From Pseudomonadota bacterium (lineage in GTDB: Bacteria; Pseudomonadota; Alphaproteobacteria; Rhizobiales; Xanthobacteraceae): a DNA stretch of 60,061 nucleotides. Shown here piece after piece: positions 8,225 to 16,251 of the stretch (position 1 is its first letter; each line of letters opens with the position of its first letter). The position numbers and the translations under genes were made by a program. The stretch lies in the NCBI GenBank assembly GCA_023386885.1, contig JAEWIX010000065.1, positions 1-60,061 on the forward strand, written 5' to 3'. The notes under the pieces were generated by a model. It was not told where the DNA came from, did no database searches, and saw only the letters and a program-made list of their open reading frames with translations.

Positions 8225-9205
8225 ATGTCGTCCTATGTGACCGCGAATTCAGACACCCTCGTCACCGTGTTCGGCGGGTCGGGTTTTCTCGGTCGGCATG
8301 TCGTCCGCGCGCTGGCCAAACGGGGCTACCGCATTCGCGTCGGCGTGCGCCGGCCGGAACTCGCCGGGCACCTGCAGCCGCTGGGCAAGGTCGGCCAGAT
8401 CCACGCCGTGCAGGCCAACCTGCGCTATCCGGGATCGGTCGCGGCCGCGTTGCGCGATGCCAGCGTCGCGGTCAATCTCGTCGGCATTCTCGCCAAAAAC
8501 GGCGCGCAGACCTTCGATGCCGTCCACGACAAGGGCGCCGCCACCGTGGCGCAGGCAGCAACCCATACCGGCGCCCGTGTGGTGCATGTCTCGGCGATCG
8601 GGGCCGATGCCGAATCGGCTTCAGTCTATGCCTGCTCCAAGGCCGCCGGCGAAGCCGCGGTACGCGAGGCGTCGCCGGACAGCATCATCATGCGGCCGTC
8701 GGTGGTGTTCGGCCCCGAGGACGATTTCACCAACCGTTTCGCCTCAATGGCGCGGCTGATGCCGGTGCTGCCGCTGGTCGGCGGCGGCGTGACGAAGATG
8801 CAGCCGGTCTATGTCGGCGACGTCGCCAGCGCGATTGCCGACGCGGTGGACGGCACTTTGAGGCCGGGCGCGACCTACGAACTCGGCGGGCCCGAGGTAC
8901 TGACGCTGCGCGAGATCAACCAGATCATTCTGGCGATGACCGACCGCGAGCGCCCGCTGATTCCGCTGCCGTTCGGCCTCGCCAGATTCAAGGCGCTGGT
9001 ACTGCAGTTCGCGCCCTCGCCGTTCACGCTGACGCGCGATCAAGTGACCTTGCTGCAATCCGACAACGTGGTGTCGGAGGCTGCGAAGGCGGCCGGGCTG
9101 ACGCTGGAAGGCCTTGGCATCACGCCGGATTCGCTCGAAGCCGTCGCGCCGCAATATCTGTGGCGGTTCCGCCCGCAGGGTCAATTCCAGCGCAAGAGCG
9201 CATAG
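8225..9205 (+). CDS. complex I NDUFA9-like NAD(P)-binding protein (atypical SDR)
   Basis: This 326-residue protein is an atypical short-chain dehydrogenase. It has an N-terminal Rossmann motif FGGSGFLGRH (about residues 16-25) and VHVSAIGAD and YACSKAAGE segments near the usual Ser and Tyr-Lys positions. RPSVVFGPEDDF is typical of the NDUFA9/NAD-epimerase-like family. Mitochondrial NDUFA9 is a complex I accessory subunit; bacterial relatives may bind NADPH for quinone or membrane functions. The start is close behind GTTGAGGTG. The 198 bp upstream hold the divergent tRNA-Leu promoter. Confidence 0.9.
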   Translation: MSSYVTANSDTLVTVFGGSGFLGRHVVRALAKRGYRIRVGVRRPELAGHLQPLGKVGQIHAVQANLRYPGSVAAALRDASVAVNLVGILAKNGAQTFDAVHDKGAATVAQAATHTGARVVHVSAIGADAESASVYACSKAAGEAAVREASPDSIIMRPSVVFGPEDDFTNRFASMARLMPVLPLVGGGVTKMQPVYVGDVASAIADAVDGTLRPGATYELGGPEVLTLREINQIILAMTDRERPLIPLPFGLARFKALVLQFAPSPFTLTRDQVTLLQSDNVVSEAAKAAGLTLEGLGITPDSLEAVAPQYLWRFRPQGQFQRKSA

Positions 9206-9230
9206 GCGTAAGTCGAAAACGTACTGTTCC

Positions 9231-9322
9231 CCGTCATGCCCGGGCTTGTCCCGGGCATCCATGTCTTTGCAACAAATCAGCGGGTAAAGACGTGGATGGC
9301 CGGAATAAATCCGGCCATGACG
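9231..9322. repeat. palindromic intergenic repeat, family B copy 1
   Basis: The element begins CCGTCATGCCCGGGCTTGTC and ends with CCGGCCATGACG, so its ends are inverted copies. It also contains the local hairpin CCCGGG-CTTGT-CCCGGG. A second copy with the same GGGCTTGTCCCGG core lies at 15057-15149. It fills the gap between the NDUFA9-like gene and the convergent uppP gene and may act as a bidirectional stem. Confidence 0.75.
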
Positions 9323-9352
9323 ATGGAGAGGTCGTGCGCTTGAGTCTGGCCC

Positions 9353-10159
9353 TCAGAACCCCAGCGCCAGCGCGATCAGACCCAGCGTGCCGACGATCAC
9401 GCGCCACCACGCGAAGAACGTGAAGCCGTTGCGGGTGACGTAGCTCAGAAACGCCTTCACCACGATGATCGCGGTGATGAACGACACCACGAAGCCGATG
9501 GCGATGATGTAGGAGTGATCGAGCGTCAGGTCGTTGCGGCTCTTGTAGAGATCGTAGACGAAGGCGCCGAGCATGGTCGGGATCGCCAGGAAGAACGAGA
9601 ATTCCGCGGAGGCGCGCTTGTCGGCGCCGAGCAGCATCGCCGAGACGATGGTGGCGCCGGAACGCGACACGCCGGGAATCATCGCCACGCATTGCGCGAA
9701 GCCGATGATCAGGTAGGTCAGCAGCGGGAACGCGGTGGCGTCATGCAGATACGGCTTCAGCTCGAGCTGATCGACCCACATCAGCACCGCGCCGCCGACG
9801 ATCAGCGTGAAGCACACCACCCACGGATTGAACAGGTAACTCTTGATGTAGCCGCCGGCGAGGGCGCCGATGACCGCCGCCGGCAGGAACGCCACCAGCA
9901 CGCCGATGACGAAGCGCCGCGCATCGGGATCGGTGAACATGCCGGTCGCCACCCGCCACAATTTGACAAAATAGATGGCGAGAATGGCCAGAATCGCACC
10001 TAACTGAATCAGGATCGCGAAACTCTTCCAGAAATCGTCGCCGCCCAGATCGAAAAAGCGCTCGACCAGCAGGAGATGGCCGGTCGACGATACCGGCAGA
10101 AATTCCGTGACCCCCTCGACAACGCCAAGGACCACCGCGCGAATGGCATCAGATATCAT
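9353..10159 (-). CDS. uppP: undecaprenyl-diphosphatase UppP (BacA)
   Basis: UppP removes a phosphate from undecaprenyl pyrophosphate at the inner membrane, recycling the lipid carrier for peptidoglycan and other glycans; extra copies give bacitracin resistance. The 268 residues carry signature 1 EGVTEFLPVSSTGHLLLVE near the N-terminus and signature 2 IPGVSRSGAT, with eight or so hydrophobic segments. The length is normal for the family. It is divergent from the GST/FzlA-like gene across a 197 bp gap in which I see no further gene. Confidence 0.97.
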   Translation of the reverse strand: MISDAIRAVVLGVVEGVTEFLPVSSTGHLLLVERFFDLGGDDFWKSFAILIQLGAILAILAIYFVKLWRVATGMFTDPDARRFVIGVLVAFLPAAVIGALAGGYIKSYLFNPWVVCFTLIVGGAVLMWVDQLELKPYLHDATAFPLLTYLIIGFAQCVAMIPGVSRSGATIVSAMLLGADKRASAEFSFFLAIPTMLGAFVYDLYKSRNDLTLDHSYIIAIGFVVSFITAIIVVKAFLSYVTRNGFTFFAWWRVIVGTLGLIALALGF

Positions 10160-10356
10160 GGGAACTTTCGCTTTCAGGCAGGCGAAACGCCGGCACTTCT
10201 CGCTGATTTGCCGATGTCTCGCAATGTCGAATTGCGCAAGTCCCCTGTCCGAATCCGCTGCCCAACTAATGCTTCGGTCGCATCGTCTTCAGGCGTAAGT
10301 AAGGCCCGCGCCGCCGGAGACGCTTTGTTAAGGACGCGAAACTATTTAAGGATACG

Positions 10357-11049
10357 ATGCTCACCCTGTTCCATCACCCGTTCTGCCCTCATTCGCGTTT
10401 CATTCGCCTCGCGCTCGGGGAATACGGGCTCGACCTGACACTGGCGGAGGAGCGAACCTGGGAGCGGCGCGAGGATTTCCTGATCATGAACCCGGCCGGC
10501 ACCACGCCGGTGCTGACCGCCGACGGCATCCCGCCGGTTCCCGGCGTCGCCCTGATCGGCGAGTATCTCGACGAGGTTTACGGCGCGGCGCGCGGTGACC
10601 GCCGCCTGTTGCCGCAGACGATGGCCGAACGCATCGAGGTCCGGCGGCTCACCGCCTGGTTCAACGAGAAGTTCTTCGAGGAAGCCTCCAACCCGCTGGT
10701 AACCGAGCGCATCTACAAGCGCTTCATGAGCGAGGAAGACGGCGGCGGCGCGCCGTCCGCCGACGTGATGCGGGCCGCCAAGGCCAACGTCCGCTATCAC
10801 CTCTCCTATATCGGCTGGCTGGCGCGGACCCGGAATTATCTCGCCGGCGACCGGATGACCTATGCCGACCTCGCCGCCGCCGCGCATCTGTCGGCAATCG
10901 ATTATCTCGGCGACGTGCCGTGGCACGAGGACGAGGCGGCGAAGTCCTGGTACGCGCGGATCAAGTCGCGGCCCTCGTTCCGGCCGTTGCTGTCGGAATG
11001 GCTGGCCGGCGTCCCCGCCTCGCAAAGCTACGTCGATCTCGACTTCTGA
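10357..11049 (+). CDS. fzlA: GST-family protein, probable FtsZ-binding division protein FzlA
   Basis: This 230-residue protein has a thioredoxin-like N-terminal half (LFHHPFCPHSRFIRLAL, NPAGTTPVL) and an all-helical GST C-terminal half. Its closing segment (AAHLSAIDYLGDVPW, WYARIKSRPSFRPLL, ending YVDLDF) matches what I recall of Caulobacter FzlA. FzlA is a non-catalytic GST homologue that bends FtsZ filaments and links the Z-ring to septal wall synthesis through its C-terminal tail. The uppP neighbour fits an envelope role. An ordinary glutathione transferase remains possible. Confidence 0.75.
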   Translation: MLTLFHHPFCPHSRFIRLALGEYGLDLTLAEERTWERREDFLIMNPAGTTPVLTADGIPPVPGVALIGEYLDEVYGAARGDRRLLPQTMAERIEVRRLTAWFNEKFFEEASNPLVTERIYKRFMSEEDGGGAPSADVMRAAKANVRYHLSYIGWLARTRNYLAGDRMTYADLAAAAHLSAIDYLGDVPWHEDEAAKSWYARIKSRPSFRPLLSEWLAGVPASQSYVDLDF

Positions 11050-11110
11050 GAGCGGCAGGCGGGCGACCCTGCCTTGATTTCAGGACGCAAGCCCGGCATT
11101 GCTCGGCGTC

Positions 11111-11899
11111 ATGAGCAATCCTCCCTTCTTCACCCGCGAGGGTGATCGCTTCGTTCCAACCGACATCGGCGTCAGTCCCTGGGATCGCAAGTCGCTGCAC
11201 GGCCGCGTCGTTGTCGGCCTGCTGGCCTGCGTCATCGAGGAACGCCACGGCGACGACGCCTACATGCCGGCGCGGCTCACCGTCGACATGTTCCGCCTGC
11301 CCGGCCTCGATCCGGTCGAGGTGACCACACGGCTGGTCCGCGACGGCAAGCGCATCAAGGTGGTGGAGGCGGAGTTCTTCAGCGGCGGCGTCAGCATGGC
11401 GCGCGCGTCCTGCCAGTTGCTGCGCCGGACCGAGAATCCGCCGGGCACCGTGTGGTCGCCGCCAAGCTGGGACGCGCCGAAGCCCGACGACATGCCGCCG
11501 CCGGACCCGACCCTCGGCATGAACGGCATGTGGGCGGTGCGCCGCATTGCGGGCGCGATCGGCACCGTCGGCCCGCGCAAACTGTGGATGAGCGAAGTGC
11601 GCGACGTGGTTGGCAGCACGCCGATCACGCCGTTCGTGCGCGTCGCGACCGGCGCGGATTTCGCCAGCCCCTTCGCCAATGCCGGCGACCGCGGCCTCGG
11701 CTACATCAACAGCGACGTCACGCTCTATCTGCACCGGCTGCCGGTGACGGAATGGGTCGGCTACGAGGTGGTCAATCACCACGCCACCGACGGCGTCGCC
11801 ATCGGCGAGTGCTGGCTCTACGACGAAGCCGGGCCGATCGGCACCGCCAGCGTCGCCGCGCTCGGCCAGCGCCAGATGATGGACATGCCGCCGCCGTAG
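11111..11899 (+). CDS. acyl-CoA thioesterase-like (double hotdog) protein
   Basis: The 262-residue product resembles TesB-like tandem-hotdog thioesterases. It has an N-terminal hotdog with LHGRVVVGLLA and PARLTVDMFRLPGLDPVEV, a Pro-rich linker, and a second hotdog with YINSDVTLYLHRLPVTEWVG. Such enzymes hydrolyse acyl-CoA thioesters. The start MSNPPFF was preferred over a TTG four codons upstream. It lies 61 bp downstream of the FzlA-like gene in the same direction and could be co-transcribed. Confidence 0.82.
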   Translation: MSNPPFFTREGDRFVPTDIGVSPWDRKSLHGRVVVGLLACVIEERHGDDAYMPARLTVDMFRLPGLDPVEVTTRLVRDGKRIKVVEAEFFSGGVSMARASCQLLRRTENPPGTVWSPPSWDAPKPDDMPPPDPTLGMNGMWAVRRIAGAIGTVGPRKLWMSEVRDVVGSTPITPFVRVATGADFASPFANAGDRGLGYINSDVTLYLHRLPVTEWVGYEVVNHHATDGVAIGECWLYDEAGPIGTASVAALGQRQMMDMPPP

Positions 11900-11917
11900 T
11901 TCGCTTTCGCTGCACCA

Positions 11918-12385
11918 TCACTTCAAATGCAGCTTCATCTCGTCGCGCGCTTTCAGCGCCGCGCCCTGACGGCCGACGATTTTCGCGATCCGCTCCGGCG
12001 CGAAGTTGAGGTCGACGAAGGCCGGCGCGGTGTTGGCGATCTCGTGATAGGTCGCGATCAGCCCGTCACGTAACTGCATCACCGAGACACCTTCGAACAT
12101 CGCGCGATTGCCGTTCGCTTCCGGCAGTTTCGAGCGATAGCTGAAGGTGTAGCGCGCATAGAGCGTTTTGCCGTCGCTGACCGGATCGTGCATCACGCAG
12201 CGGAAGTCCTCCGCCGTGCGATAGAACCAGTCGTTGATCAGTTCGGCGATTTTCGCGCGGCCTTCGAACGCGCCGTAAAACGCGTCGTGATAGACCCCGT
12301 CCTCGGTGAACAGTGTCGCGAACCTTTGACCCTGACGTTGCTCAACAGCATCGCAGAATTCGCGAAGCATCGTCGTCGCATTCAT
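11918..12385 (-). CDS. SnoaL-like / NTF2-fold protein
   Basis: This 155-residue cone-fold protein has typical SnoaL features: an N-terminal helix (MLREFCDAVEQRQG), FTEDGVYHDAFYGAFEGRA, a central INDWFY and AFVDLNF near the end. Such proteins are small isomerases, hydratases or ligand carriers; the substrate is not predictable. The start at 12385 is supported by GGAGGAGG seven to eight bases upstream, and an in-frame codon at 12412 is rejected. It lies 23 bp after the hydrolase gene upstream, probably in one transcript. Confidence 0.83.
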   Translation of the reverse strand: MNATTMLREFCDAVEQRQGQRFATLFTEDGVYHDAFYGAFEGRAKIAELINDWFYRTAEDFRCVMHDPVSDGKTLYARYTFSYRSKLPEANGNRAMFEGVSVMQLRDGLIATYHEIANTAPAFVDLNFAPERIAKIVGRQGAALKARDEMKLHLK

Positions 12386-12408
12386 GAAGCCTCCTCCCGT
12401 CATGAGAT

Positions 12409-13191
12409 TCAATCCAAAAACTCCCCCACCGTCGCCAACAGTCGCGCGATGTCCTGCGGGCGTGACAGCCGGTGGTCGCCATCCTGCACCATGGTCAGCA
12501 CCACGTCATCGCTGGGAAGGCATTCGGTAAGGCGGAAGGCGTGCCGCCACGGCACGTCGGGGTCCTGCGCGCCTTGCAGGATCCGCACCGGGCAACCGAC
12601 GTCGATGCTGCCGCCGAGCACGAGATGCTTGCGGCCGTCCTCGATCAGGGCGCGGGTGATCGGATAGGGATCGCCGTACTCCGACGGCCGCATCCATATC
12701 CCTTTCGTTTCGATTTCGCGCTTCACCGCATCGGGAAAGCCCTTCCACATCAGTTCTTCGGTGAAGTCCGGCGCCGGCGCGATCAGCACCAAGGCGGCGA
12801 GCGGCGTGCCGCGCCGTTTCAGTTCGCGCGCCACCAACAACGCGATCCAGCCGCCCATCGAGGAGCCGACCGCGACCGTCGGGCCCTCGCAGAAGCGGTC
12901 GAATACCGCGAGCGCCTCTTCCGACCAGCGGCCGATGGTGCCGTCGACGAAGCGGCCTTCGGAGGCGCCGTGGCCGGAGTAATCGAAGCGCACGCAGGCG
13001 CGGCCGTGCTCGGCCGCCCAGTCGTCGAGCGCCACCGCTTTGGTTCCGGCCATGTCGGAATTGAACCCGCTAAGCCAGAACAGTCCCGGCGTCCCGCCCG
13101 CTCGTGCCCGCACCGCGATCCGGCGGCCATCCGCGCCCGCGCCGACCGCGACGAAGTCCGGCGCGGCCGCGCCCTCGGTTGCACTGGTCAT
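12409..13191 (-). CDS. alpha/beta hydrolase
   Basis: The 260-residue cytoplasmic hydrolase has an oxyanion/lid region (FDYSGHGASEG), nucleophile elbow GSSMGG (S111), a probable acid in GAQDPDVPW and a catalytic histidine in DGDHRL. It looks like an ABHD10-type or general serine esterase. It is divergent from infC with 216 bp between the start codons and is followed by the SnoaL-like gene. The actual substrate is not deducible. Confidence 0.88.
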   Translation of the reverse strand: MTSATEGAAAPDFVAVGAGADGRRIAVRARAGGTPGLFWLSGFNSDMAGTKAVALDDWAAEHGRACVRFDYSGHGASEGRFVDGTIGRWSEEALAVFDRFCEGPTVAVGSSMGGWIALLVARELKRRGTPLAALVLIAPAPDFTEELMWKGFPDAVKREIETKGIWMRPSEYGDPYPITRALIEDGRKHLVLGGSIDVGCPVRILQGAQDPDVPWRHAFRLTECLPSDDVVLTMVQDGDHRLSRPQDIARLLATVGEFLD

Positions 13192-13407
13192 GGATAGCTT
13201 CTCCGTCGATGCGATACGCGCCGCACTGTCGCTTGCGTAACCGCCCGGCGCAATCTATGTGAGCGCTACGTGAGCGGGAACCGCGACGGCAGCGTGACCA
13301 AAATGCCGCGTGGCAAGGGTTTTGCTGCGCAAAGGCCGGCAATGCTTGCCCGCTGGCGCGGTTTCCTTCACACTACAGCCTTCATTCACAATACTGGAGA
13401 AGTACCC

Positions 13408-13947
13408 ATTCGCCGTCCTAACAGAGCCCCGCCCGTCGCCGCCAAGGATGGGCCGCGCACCAACGACGAAATCCGCAACGCCCAGGTTCAACTGATCGAT
13501 CAGGACGGGGTCAACCACGGCGTGGTGGAAACCATCGCCGCGATCAAGCTCGCCACCGACGCCGGCATGGATCTGGTGGAGATTTCGCCGAACAATAATC
13601 CTCCCGTATGCAAGATCATGGACTACGGGAAGTTCAAGTTCCAGTCGCAGAAGAAAGCCGCCGAGGCCCGCAAGAAGCAGAAGATCGTCGAGATCAAGGA
13701 GATCAAGCTCCGACCGATGATCGACGACCACGACTACGACGTGAAGATGCGGGCGATGAAGCGGTTCTTCGAGGAAGGCGACAAGGTCAAGATCACCTTG
13801 CGCTATCGTGGCCGCGAAATGGCGCATCAGGACATCGGAACCAAGCTGCTCAACAAGGTGAAGGACGAGGTCGCCGAGATCGCCAAGGTCGAACAGGACG
13901 CCAAGTTCGAGGGCCGTCAGGTCGTCATGGTGCTGGCGCCGCGCTGA
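13408..13947 (+). CDS. infC: translation initiation factor IF-3, apparent AUU start
   Basis: IF3 binds the 30S subunit, prevents 70S association and proofreads initiator tRNA and start codons. The 179-residue product shows both domains (NDEIRNAQVQLIDQDG; then VEIKEIKLRPMIDDHDYD and VMVLAPR). Homology starts at RRPNRAPPV. No ATG, GTG or TTG lies at that point; the codon there is ATT (13408-13410), eight bases after GGAG (13396-13399). AUU initiation of infC is the basis of IF3 autoregulation in E. coli. An ATG-started reading from further upstream would add non-homologous residues. A weak promoter candidate is TTGCGT-N17-TATGTG within 13230-13265. Confidence 0.95.
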   Translation: MRRPNRAPPVAAKDGPRTNDEIRNAQVQLIDQDGVNHGVVETIAAIKLATDAGMDLVEISPNNNPPVCKIMDYGKFKFQSQKKAAEARKKQKIVEIKEIKLRPMIDDHDYDVKMRAMKRFFEEGDKVKITLRYRGREMAHQDIGTKLLNKVKDEVAEIAKVEQDAKFEGRQVVMVLAPR

Positions 13948-13992
13948 GCGCGCCAGCCTTAATACATACCCGCGCAGAAAACCTATCGACTG

Positions 13993-14108
13993 GTCGTCCC
14001 CGCGAAGGCGGGGACCCAGACTCCCGGTGCCTTTTCTTTGGCACGGGGCCAGCCGCTCTCCGCAAAACAACGACAGGGGTTATGGGTCCCCGCCTTCGCG
14101 GGGACGAC
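13993..14108. repeat. perfect 26-bp inverted repeat with 64-bp spacer
   Basis: The arms at 13993-14018 (starting GTCGTCCCCGCGAAGGCGGG) and 14083-14108 (ending CGCCTTCGCGGGGACGAC) are exact reverse complements. Each arm is itself partly palindromic (CCCCGC-GAAG-GCGGGG). The element fills the first part of the 437 bp infC-rpmI gap. It resembles the non-coding palindromes scattered in bradyrhizobial genomes and could end or stabilise the infC message. Confidence 0.9.
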
Positions 14109-14337
14109 TCGCGGAGAGATTTCGTCCGACAGTTGGGGAGACGGGACGCGTAAGCCACCGCAGGAAGTAGCGAAACCGTTCTTTCGCTGAATCGCGTTGC
14201 CTTTCCCCCGATCCTCTGTCATAAGCCCCATCTTCATCGCCCGGCTGATCAAGGGCTGCCGTGGCGGTGAGCGTGCGGATCTGTTCCGATAAGGAATAAT
14301 CGAGCACTTTCAACGCTCTAGCGAGCATTTCAGCCAC
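14080..14337 (-). CDS. candidate 85-residue small protein, antisense to the rpmI leader
   Basis: A GTG at 14337 (minus strand) is preceded by a perfect AGGAGG with a 7 nt spacer. The first 64 codons give a plausible charged helical protein ([20 protein letters not shown], then [17 protein letters not shown]). The reading frame then runs into the right arm of the inverted repeat and ends inside it. No family is recognised. The AGGAGG also arises as the complement of a hairpin loop, so it could be coincidental. Confidence 0.3.
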
Positions 14338-14370
14338 GCAACCGCCTCCTGGGGCGGCTTTTTCCGTGGC
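14333..14370 (+). promoter_or_regulatory. terminator-like double stem in the rpmI leader
   Basis: An inner hairpin CCGCC-tcctgg-GGCGG (14342-14357) is followed by CTTTTTCC, the form of an intrinsic terminator. It is enclosed by a second stem, GCCACG (14333-14338) with CGTGGC (14365-14370). The structure stops one base before AAGAGGAGAG, the rpmI ribosome binding site. It could be the terminator of upstream transcription or a leader controlling L35/L20 synthesis. Confidence 0.55.
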
Positions 14371-14384
14371 AAGAGGAGAGCCAA

Positions 14385-14585
14385 ATGCCCAAGCTGAAGA
14401 CCAAATCGGGCGCCAAAAAGCGCTTCAAAGTGACCGGGACCGGCAAGGTGGTGTCCGCCCACGCCGGCAAGCGACACGGCATGATCAAGCGGACCAAGAA
14501 GCAGATTCGTCAGCTTCGCGGGACCCGCATCCTGTTCAAGACCGACGGCGACAACATCAAGAAGTATTTCTTGCCGAACGCCTGA
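14385..14585 (+). CDS. rpmI: 50S ribosomal protein L35
   Basis: The 66-residue, lysine-rich protein [20 protein letters not shown] is typical L35, of normal length, ending KKYFLPNA. It is a small structural protein of the large subunit. A strong AAGAGGAGAG precedes the ATG, and rplT follows 70 bp later. The leader holds a terminator-like stem. In E. coli and Bacillus this operon is autoregulated by L20, though by unrelated RNA structures. Confidence 0.98.
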
Positions 14586-14655
14586 CGGCCTGTCCGTTGC
14601 AACCTCGCCGCTTCAGGCGGCGTCAAATTTCCCAGTCATTTGAAGGAGATCGGTC

Positions 14656-15015
14656 ATGTCTCGCGTTAAACGCGGTGTGACGGCTCACGCCAAGCACAAG
14701 AAAGTCTACAAGATCACCAAGGGGTTCTCCGGCCGCCGGAAGAACACCATTCGCGCCGCCAAGGCCGCCGCCGACAAGGCGCAGCAGTACGCGTTCCGCG
14801 ACCGCAAGCGCAAGAAGCGCACCTTCCGCGCGCTCTGGATTCAGCGCCTCAACGCCGCCGTGCGGCCGCTCGGCATGACCTACAGCGTGTTCATTAACGG
14901 CCTTGCCAAGTCGGGCATCACCGTCGACCGCAAGGTGCTGTCGGACCTCGCCATCCACGAGCCCGCGACGTTCCAGGCGATCGCCGAGAAGGCCAAGGCC
15001 GCACTCGCGGCCTGA
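14656..15015 (+). CDS. rplT: 50S ribosomal protein L20
   Basis: L20 is needed for early 23S rRNA folding and represses its own operon in several bacteria. The 119-residue product is the normal length, with the basic N-terminus MSRVKRGVTAHAKHKKVYK, the RKRKKRTFRALWIQRLNAAV segment and a C-terminal globular half. AAGGAG lies just upstream of the ATG. It forms an rpmI-rplT pair; infC is separate, 709 bp upstream. Confidence 0.98.
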   Translation: MSRVKRGVTAHAKHKKVYKITKGFSGRRKNTIRAAKAAADKAQQYAFRDRKRKKRTFRALWIQRLNAAVRPLGMTYSVFINGLAKSGITVDRKVLSDLAIHEPATFQAIAEKAKAALAA

Positions 15016-15056
15016 TCGTATCCGCCCGGCCGCGATCCCTGACATTTTCATGATGT

Positions 15057-15149
15057 CGTCATGGCCGGGCTTGTCCCGGCCATCTACGTCTCTACGGCGT
15101 CGATGGCCTGTACCACGCGGGTGCCCGGATCATTTCCAGGCATGACGCT
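15057..15149. repeat. palindromic intergenic repeat, family B copy 2
   Basis: It begins CGTCATGGCCGGGCTTGTCC and ends CCAGGCATGACG, with the inner hairpin GGCCGGG-CTTGT-CCCGGCC. It shares its core with the 9231-9322 copy. It occupies the rplT-pheS gap, ending 20 bp before the pheS start, so it may form a stem in the pheS leader. Confidence 0.75.
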
Positions 15150-15168
15150 GTGCAGGTGGTGGCCATCC

Positions 15169-16251
15169 ATGTCCGATCTCGAAACTCTGCAATCCCAAAT
15201 CCTCGCTGACATCGCGAGCGCCGCTGATGAAGCCGCGCTCGAAGCCGTGCGCGTCTCGGCGCTCGGCAAGAAGGGCTCGATCTCGGCGCTGCTCGCCACG
15301 CTCGGCAAGATGTCGCCGGACGAGCGCAAGTCCGAGGGCGCGAAGATCAATCTCGCCAAGGATGCGGTGACGCAGGCGCTGACCGCGCGCCGCGACGTGC
15401 TCAAGAACGCCGCGCTCGATGCGCGGCTCGCGTCGGAAACCATCGACGTCACCTTGCCGCTGCGCGACACGCCCACTGAGGCCGGCCGCATCCATCCGCT
15501 GAGCCAGACCTGGGATGAACTCACCACCATCTTCGCCGACATGGGCTTTGCCGTCGCCGAGGGTCCGGACATCGAGACCGACGACTACAACTTCACCAAG
15601 CTGAATTTTCCGGAAGGCCATCCGGCGCGGGAAATGCACGACACCTTCTTCTTCAATCCGAAGGAAGACGGCTCGCGGCTTCTGTTGAGGACTCACACCT
15701 CGCCGGTGCAGGTGCGCACCATGCTGAGCCAGAAGCCGCCGATCCGCGTGATCTGCCCCGGCCGCACCTACCGCATCGATTCCGACGCGACGCACACGCC
15801 GCAATTCCATCAGGTCGAAGGCCTCGTGATCGACAAGGGCTCGCATCTCGGCCACCTGAAATGGATCCTGCACGAGTTCTGCAAGGCGTTCTTCGAGGTC
15901 GATCACATCAACATGCGGTTCCGGCCGTCGTTCTTCCCGTTCACCGAGCCGTCGCTGGAAGTCGACATCCAGTGCCGCCGCGACAAGGGCGAGATCCGCT
16001 TCGGCGAAGGCGAGGACTGGCTGGAGATTCTCGGCTGCGGCATGGTGCATCCCAACGTGCTGCGCGCCTGCGACATCGATCCCGATGTGTATCAGGGCTT
16101 TGCCTGGGGCATGGGCATCGACCGCATCGCGATGCTGAAGTACGGCATCGCCGACCTGCGCCAACTGTTCGAAGGCGACGTGCGCTGGCTCAACCACTAC
16201 GGCTTCAAACCACTCGATATCCCGACGCTCGCGGGAGGATTAAGTTCGTGA
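15169..16251 (+). CDS. pheS: phenylalanine--tRNA ligase alpha subunit
   Basis: PheS is the catalytic subunit of the alpha2beta2 synthetase that charges tRNA-Phe. The 360 residues comprise an N-terminal coiled-coil arm (about 1-90) and a class II catalytic core. Motif 2 is near RVICPGRTYRIDSDATHTPQ, and motif 3 is in GFAWGMGIDRIAMLKYGI. The start MSDLETLQSQ was chosen over an ATG at 15061 that lies inside the repeat. Its TGA overlaps the GTG of pheT by four bases, giving translational coupling and balanced subunits. Confidence 0.98.
   Translation: MSDLETLQSQILADIASAADEAALEAVRVSALGKKGSISALLATLGKMSPDERKSEGAKINLAKDAVTQALTARRDVLKNAALDARLASETIDVTLPLRDTPTEAGRIHPLSQTWDELTTIFADMGFAVAEGPDIETDDYNFTKLNFPEGHPAREMHDTFFFNPKEDGSRLLLRTHTSPVQVRTMLSQKPPIRVICPGRTYRIDSDATHTPQFHQVEGLVIDKGSHLGHLKWILHEFCKAFFEVDHINMRFRPSFFPFTEPSLEVDIQCRRDKGEIRFGEGEDWLEILGCGMVHPNVLRACDIDPDVYQGFAWGMGIDRIAMLKYGIADLRQLFEGDVRWLNHYGFKPLDIPTLAGGLSS

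Noticed and set aside
13993..14108. CRISPR-like repeat-spacer unit
   Set aside because: There are only two copies, in inverted and not direct orientation, with no array and no cas genes.
15861..16247. N-terminal extension of pheT
   Set aside because: It lies inside pheS in another frame; the GTG at 16248 with its ribosome binding site and overlap with the pheS stop explains pheT.
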